Positions 13,271 through 17,404 of a DNA stretch of 17,404 nucleotides are shown here, in pieces. Below the pieces are notes generated by a model. It was not told the DNA's origin. It saw only the letters and a list, made by a program, of their open reading frames with translations, and searched no databases. The position numbers and the translations under genes are program-made. Each line of letters starts with the position of its first letter. The first letter of the stretch is position 1. The stretch comes from Mycoplasmatota bacterium (GTDB lineage: Bacteria; Bacillota_I; Bacilli_A; Izemoplasmatales; Izemoplasmataceae): assembly GCA_022712785.1 (NCBI GenBank), contig JAFLJX010000046.1, positions 1-17,404 on the forward strand, read 5' to 3'.

Positions 13271-15049
13271 ATGATTATTACTTTCTTGTTGTTACCATTT
13301 TTATTTATATTTGCTTCTACACTCAGTTATAATAACCAAGTAATGCAAGAAAGCAAATCTTTCATTACTAAGTACTCTTTATTAGAATCTATATTAAGTT
13401 CCTTGATAATAACTATCTTATTCTTACAGGGGTTTATTCCTACAATTATTATTTTACTAATTATATTTGTATTAATGATGGTTCTTTCTTTTATAATTAT
13501 GTCTATTAAAGGACAATTTAATATTAAAGGGGTATTAGAATTAGAGACTATTAAGAACAATATCATCTTATTCTCAGCAACAGTTCTTCCCCTATATGTG
13601 TTTTTAACAATATTCAGATATTTACCTTTCTACTTTCAAATTCCTTTAGCGATTTTATCAAGTTCAGCAATTTTTTACTCGAAACAAACATTAATTAAAT
13701 TATTTCAACCAATTTATAAAAAAATACATACGTTTTTCTCTATAATAGGCATAGTAGAATCCATGGTAATTTACATTGGTATCTTCTTATTGTTTTTATC
13801 AACATTGTTATTGCAATTTCCTTCAAACGTTATCGGTGAAACTCTGAACCTATCTAATAACACCCCTTATTTTTCAATTCAAGGATTTCCTGTCGATTTA
13901 CAAAATAATTTCCGTCAAAATGAGATTCTAAAATTAGATATTGAAGAACTATTAGGTTCTGAAGTCTTAGACTACTACTATGAGAATGAATATTTATATC
14001 TATATACAAATAAAAACGAACTAGTAATATATAATGTATTAACTACTGAGTTAATAAATACTTATGTTTTAGAAACAATAACCATTATTGACCATGAACA
14101 TTCTAAATTTAATGGTGATTTTAATTACATGTTCGTAAAACATGATGATTACTTAATTCTATTTGGTCATGCTGATGTCTTCAAGGTTACATTGGATGGT
14201 GCAGAAAGCATTATAGACGTTAACAATAATAACATGAAACACTATTATGATAATGGTGAACTATATATTCTTTATAGTGCTTCTCCTACTCTCCAAAAAA
14301 TATACAAATTTAACAATGGTGAAATGATATTATCCGAAACGATTAGTTTATCTCTTTTCCCTTTTGATTCTATGGTAGTAATTTCTGAAACATTATTTTA
14401 TATTGATAATAATAGATATATCTTAGCTTCTAATAATAATATTTCATTTATAATAAAAAGTGGTTCTACACTCTTTGATAAAGAAAAGAAAGTCATATAT
14501 TATGTTACTGATGAATCTACAGACTATTCAAGTATTAGTGTATACTCAAAAGTTACATCTACAGATTCAGAATTCATAATAAAAAATAGTAAAATGTATA
14601 ACTATTATGGAATAATGATTAAAGATCAAATATTCTACACAGACTATTCGAAAATTAATGAATATTCAAGAATTACATCTGCAAAAAGAATTATGATTGT
14701 TGATGATGAATTTGAAATTTCAACAATATTTAATCATCAAGAATTACAACCATTCTTATACGGAAATTTCTTTCACAATTCATACATAGCTAATTATCAT
14801 AACGAAGATGATAATTTAGAGTTTCTTCAAGTAGACGAAAATCTTAAACATGTCGTGCTTACTCTATACCAATTAGAAGAACTTGATGTGGATATAAAAT
14901 TCCCATTCTATTCACATTATGGTGTTGGAATACTAACTACTATATTTGTTTTTTTATTCATCCCTACAACGCATAATAGAAGCACTCATATAGAATCAGG
15001 ATTTGATGTGAAAACATCAAAGAACGGAAATAATATAGTACATAAATAG
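13271..15049 (+). CDS. Unrecognised membrane protein with large extracytoplasmic domain
   Basis: The 592-residue protein has six predicted helices in its first 183 residues (about 2-18, 39-56, 58-79, 98-116, 120-137, 156-183), then about 365 hydrophilic residues, one helix near the C-terminus (551-565) and a 27-residue tail. Basic loops at 80-87 and 138-153 indicate an outside N-terminus and place the large domain outside the cell. That domain (about 195-545) is a series of short beta-strands with turns such as NNGEL, DNNRY and KEKKVIYYVTDES, like a beta-propeller of about six blades, although no repeat motif is certain. I do not recognise the family. ATG 13253 lies ahead of the Shine-Dalgarno AAGGAG (13256-13261), so ATG 13271 is taken as the start. 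It has its own promoter and terminator and is flanked by a repeated block. Confidence 0.75.
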   Translation: MIITFLLLPFLFIFASTLSYNNQVMQESKSFITKYSLLESILSSLIITILFLQGFIPTIIILLIIFVLMMVLSFIIMSIKGQFNIKGVLELETIKNNIILFSATVLPLYVFLTIFRYLPFYFQIPLAILSSSAIFYSKQTLIKLFQPIYKKIHTFFSIIGIVESMVIYIGIFLLFLSTLLLQFPSNVIGETLNLSNNTPYFSIQGFPVDLQNNFRQNEILKLDIEELLGSEVLDYYYENEYLYLYTNKNELVIYNVLTTELINTYVLETITIIDHEHSKFNGDFNYMFVKHDDYLILFGHADVFKVTLDGAESIIDVNNNNMKHYYDNGELYILYSASPTLQKIYKFNNGEMILSETISLSLFPFDSMVVISETLFYIDNNRYILASNNNISFIIKSGSTLFDKEKKVIYYVTDESTDYSSISVYSKVTSTDSEFIIKNSKMYNYYGIMIKDQIFYTDYSKINEYSRITSAKRIMIVDDEFEISTIFNHQELQPFLYGNFFHNSYIANYHNEDDNLEFLQVDENLKHVVLTLYQLEELDVDIKFPFYSHYGVGILTTIFVFLFIPTTHNRSTHIESGFDVKTSKNGNNIVHK

Positions 15050-15136
15050 TGAATACTCACTCACTTATCATAACTTCATTTTGCTTGAAGAGGGAGTTTT
15101 CTTAAATATATTAGATAGAAAGACTTTAATTATAAT
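15049..15136 (+). repeat. Intergenic repeat, copy 2, downstream of the membrane-protein gene
   Basis: This is the second copy of the block at 13169-13241, starting at the stop codon of the gene. The core lies at 15085-15109. It also ends in TATAAT (15131-15136), but about six extra bases between core and -10 spoil the promoter spacing, and a terminator starts at the next base. It therefore cannot express a gene and looks like the trace of a tandem duplication whose second gene is gone, or a second regulator site. Confidence 0.6.
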
Positions 15137-15183
15137 AAAAACTAGACTTTTTAGCGTTTCCACGCTCAAAATCTAGTTTTTTT
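15137..15183. terminator. Strong bidirectional terminator
   Basis: A long stem runs from an A tract and CTAGA (15137-15146) pairing with TCTAG and a T tract (15072 bases into the arm's partner at 15172-15183). Inner helices are TTTT/AAAA and AGCGT/ACGCT around a TTCC loop, with a bulged C and one mismatch. T runs follow on both strands, so it can end both the plus-strand membrane-protein gene and the minus-strand ABC transporter unit. Confidence 0.9.
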
Positions 15184-15229
15184 GTTTTATTATAGATTAT
15201 ATATATTCGAATTTATTAAAAAATCAATT

Positions 15230-15394
15230 TTAATGAAAATATTCTATTACGGGGAAAATCGTTTCACAAAGACTGAATTTATCATATATTTGAGTCTCAA
15301 AAGAACTATCTTCAATATTTTCTAAGAAGTAATATTCTAAAGAAGACATTTCATTATCGAAATTAATATATCTGATAACAATCATGTTAAACAT
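15230..15394 (-). CDS. Possible small ORF of 54 residues
   Basis: On the minus strand ATG 15394 opens a 54-residue frame (MFNMIVIRYINFDNEMSS then an acidic, aromatic-rich stretch ending PVIEYFH). GAGGAGGG lies 10-11 nt upstream, a strong ribosome site with slightly long spacing. It overlaps the end of the ABC permease gene by 13 nt, as translationally coupled genes do. There is no signal peptide, transmembrane helix or known motif. It may be a small partner of the transporter; chance cannot be excluded. Confidence 0.42.
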   Translation of the reverse strand: MFNMIVIRYINFDNEMSSLEYYFLENIEDSSFETQIYDKFSLCETIFPVIEYFH

Positions 15395-17404
15395 GGTAAA
15401 TTGTCCCTCCTCGTAATATTACTGTATCCAGTTTCACTTCTATCTAGTGGAGGATAGGGTCCTCGAATTTTACCCGTATATTGACACGACTCGTCTTTAT
15501 TAATAATGTTTATTGGAGTCATTAATAATATTTTTATTAAAGGGAACAGTGATGTAGAAATAATTAAAACTAGTGCAAGTGATATTGATACCAATATGGA
15601 ATTGCCATCAAAACTATAGAATTTATCATCACCAAAAATAGTTTCTGCAAAGATAGATTGATTTAGTTTTATCAATGCATAAATACTTGCTAATCCTCCT
15701 AAAAATAGTGAAGCAAGTAATATAAAATTGTTCTCCAAAATATACATCTTCAAGATATCATTTCTTCCATATCCAAGTGATCTAAAGATCCCAATTCTTT
15801 TTTGTGCATTCATTATACTCAAATAGGAGAATAGGAACATTAGAATGAATGTAAATAATGTAGTTCCTATAAGGATTGATCTCGCCAGAGGTATAACTGT
15901 ATTCTCAACATTGTCTAAAATTCTATATAGGTTAAATGACCCCTCAGAATTAATAATTACCTCTCTATCATAATAAATATTATAGTTTAGAAACATTTCA
16001 TTAAATGAATCACTAGTTACATAATCTAATTGATCTTCTAGATTTGGTGAAGTGTTTACAAATGAGATTCCAACATCTTCATAAGGAAATGCATTATTCA
16101 GTTTAATTAACATATCATCAGTTAATAAAATACTCATATTGTCAATTGGTTCATAAACTCCAACGATTGTTAAGGAACTAGGAATAATATTTTCATAATG
16201 TCTCTCATCTAATTGACTTCCGAAAAATACATTTATATCACTCAAATCAATCATTAATATAAAATCATCCCAAGTAATTGATCCATTTTTTAAATCATTG
16301 AAGGTATTCAAAAATTCTGGATAATAAACACTTAATCTATCTATATCAACGCACGCTTCTGAGTCATTTTCAGGTAGTCTTCCTAGAAGTGTTCCTGGAT
16401 CAATATACCTAGAGTTTATTATTTTTCGGTTAAGATATTTAGGAATACCATCTACCATGATTTGAAAATTTACACCTTGTAGAGAACCAAATACTCTTGG
16501 AAACACATAATAATTATCTAAATCTTCAAACATACTTTTTAATCCATAAAGTTGTTTATGTACATCAACCTCATCGAAATGGTAACTACTGTCTGGTACG
16601 GAAGCATCTCCTCTATAAGAATGATAGTTATAATACTCATTATCCGATAGATACCCGTCATCTAAATATCCAGTAGTAATTATACCAACAACAGTCAATT
16701 CAGCATCTACCATTGTTATAGGAGCATAATGTTTAGTTATTTCAATTTTTTCTCCAAGAGCATCATCTTTATCAAATAGTAAGAATGCTAATAAATCAGA
16801 AATAATCACTTCATTATCATTCTTAGGTAACCTTCCTACTAAATTAGGTATGTTATATTCAAAGTCAGCTTCCAAGAAATTCATTCTAAGATCATATAGC
16901 ATTTCACCATGATCAAAAATTGGTTCACCTTCAGCATTATACCAATTAGACAGAACGATTCTACTAGATAAGATTACATTTTCACTTCCAAATTCTTCTT
17001 GTAAATTCAAAAATTCATCATATATCTCATAATGATTGGAATACTCAGAACTAAATGATGGTACAATTTCTCCATTTTCTGTTTTTATTATTTCAGCTGA
17101 AACTATTCTTGTTGATAACTCATCATCATTCAATCTCATAACATCAACAAATATTTCATTTTTAGAGGTTGTTAATAGTATGATTGAACTTGAAATTATT
17201 GTTAAAGTTACCGAGAAAAGTAAAACTATTAATATGCTTTTAACAAGGTTAAGTTTAATATTTTCGAAACTATTCTTAAATATCGATTTTAATCCAACTT
17301 TAGATTTCGCTTTCTTAATATCTTTATCATTCTTTTCTACACTCATTTTATAATCATTAGTAATTTTACCATCTTTTATTTGAACAACTTCATCAGAATA
17401 TGTA
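15382..17404 (-). CDS. ABC transporter ATPase-permease fusion, 3' part (FtsX/MacB-type permease)
   Basis: The gene runs off the right edge. The 19 codons before the internal Met at 17346 are open and read TYSDEVVQIKDGKITNDYK, the usual end of an ABC ATPase domain, so the permease is fused to an ATPase encoded outside the window. The permease part has a helix at about 36-59 (counted from that Met), a long extracytoplasmic region of about 420 residues and three C-terminal helices. Between the first two of these is the FtsX loop QKRIGIFRSLGYGRNDILKM. This is the MacB-like four-helix plan, used to drive export or mechanical work on envelope proteins. The family normally ends near TPINIINKDE; here a further 35 hydrophilic residues follow (SCQYTGKIRGPYPPLDRSET then GYSNITRRDNLPCLT). 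The substrate is unknown. Confidence 0.85.
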   Translation of the reverse strand, partial: TYSDEVVQIKDGKITNDYKMSVEKNDKDIKKAKSKVGLKSIFKNSFENIKLNLVKSILIVLLFSVTLTIISSSIILLTTSKNEIFVDVMRLNDDELSTRIVSAEIIKTENGEIVPSFSSEYSNHYEIYDEFLNLQEEFGSENVILSSRIVLSNWYNAEGEPIFDHGEMLYDLRMNFLEADFEYNIPNLVGRLPKNDNEVIISDLLAFLLFDKDDALGEKIEITKHYAPITMVDAELTVVGIITTGYLDDGYLSDNEYYNYHSYRGDASVPDSSYHFDEVDVHKQLYGLKSMFEDLDNYYVFPRVFGSLQGVNFQIMVDGIPKYLNRKIINSRYIDPGTLLGRLPENDSEACVDIDRLSVYYPEFLNTFNDLKNGSITWDDFILMIDLSDINVFFGSQLDERHYENIIPSSLTIVGVYEPIDNMSILLTDDMLIKLNNAFPYEDVGISFVNTSPNLEDQLDYVTSDSFNEMFLNYNIYYDREVIINSEGSFNLYRILDNVENTVIPLARSILIGTTLFTFILMFLFSYLSIMNAQKRIGIFRSLGYGRNDILKMYILENNFILLASLFLGGLASIYALIKLNQSIFAETIFGDDKFYSFDGNSILVSISLALVLIISTSLFPLIKILLMTPINIINKDESCQYTGKIRGPYPPLDRSETGYSNITRRDNLPCLT

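Noticed and set aside
1..17404. CRISPR arrays, tRNA/rRNA genes, insertion sequences or phage genes
   Set aside because: Read on both strands; no regularly spaced repeats, tRNA-like sequence, transposase motif or terminal inverted repeat was found.

Overview
The window is AT-rich DNA with dense genes, strong AGGAGG-type ribosome binding sites and sigma-A-like promoters (TTGACA/TATAAT). Four genes (response regulator, histidine kinase, SGNH hydrolase, ABC permease) end at TGA and TGG encodes tryptophan, so the code is the standard bacterial one, not the Mycoplasma code. Together with the lipoprotein, a SipW-type signal peptide and an FtsX-like permease, this suggests a low-GC Firmicute or a wall-poor relative that keeps TGA stops (Acholeplasma/Izemoplasma/Haloplasma type). 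That placement is inference; no rRNA or other marker gene is present.

Layout. (1) 1-2783: a promoter and a three-gene plus-strand operon encoding a Tm-1-like (UPF0261) protein, a phosphoenolpyruvate-hydrolase-family TIM barrel and a six-helix DUF1097 membrane protein, closed by a terminator shared with the convergent gene. (2) 2792-6798: four minus-strand genes: a Gfo/Idh/MocA oxidoreductase, a secreted GLUG-repeat surface protein with a clear promoter and a 12-bp palindrome, a pentapeptide-repeat protein and an AhpD-like protein with a membrane tail. A short gene remnant lies upstream of the last one. (3) 7065-10257: a two-component system (response regulator overlapping its kinase) followed by a very acidic lipoprotein with six degenerate repeats. 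The regulator gene and the lipoprotein gene share a 35-bp promoter block containing a direct repeat with 11-bp period that ends 11 bp before the -10 box. This is the architecture expected of a PhoB/PhoP-type activated promoter, so the kinase, regulator and lipoprotein look like one autoregulated circuit. (4) 10358-12379: a membrane-anchored XRE regulator with two inverted repeats upstream, then about 760 bp of decayed DNA holding a degenerate small gene. (5) 12380-15183: a small cytoplasmic SGNH/DUF4886-like hydrolase, then an unrecognised seven-helix membrane protein with a large extracytoplasmic domain; an intergenic block is repeated on both sides of that gene. (6) 15230-17404: the 3' part of an ABC transporter ATPase-permease fusion (5' end outside the window) and a possible 54-residue ORF overlapping its end.

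The likeliest new biology is the two-component/acidic-repeat-lipoprotein circuit with its shared operator. Next come the Tm-1/PEP-hydrolase/DUF1097 operon and the unrecognised membrane protein with repeated flanks. No CRISPR array, tRNA, rRNA, transposase or phage gene was seen. In four genes (5222-6058, 10358-11599, 12380-13024, 13271-15049) the Shine-Dalgarno position favours a start 9 or 18 nt downstream of the longest ORF start.
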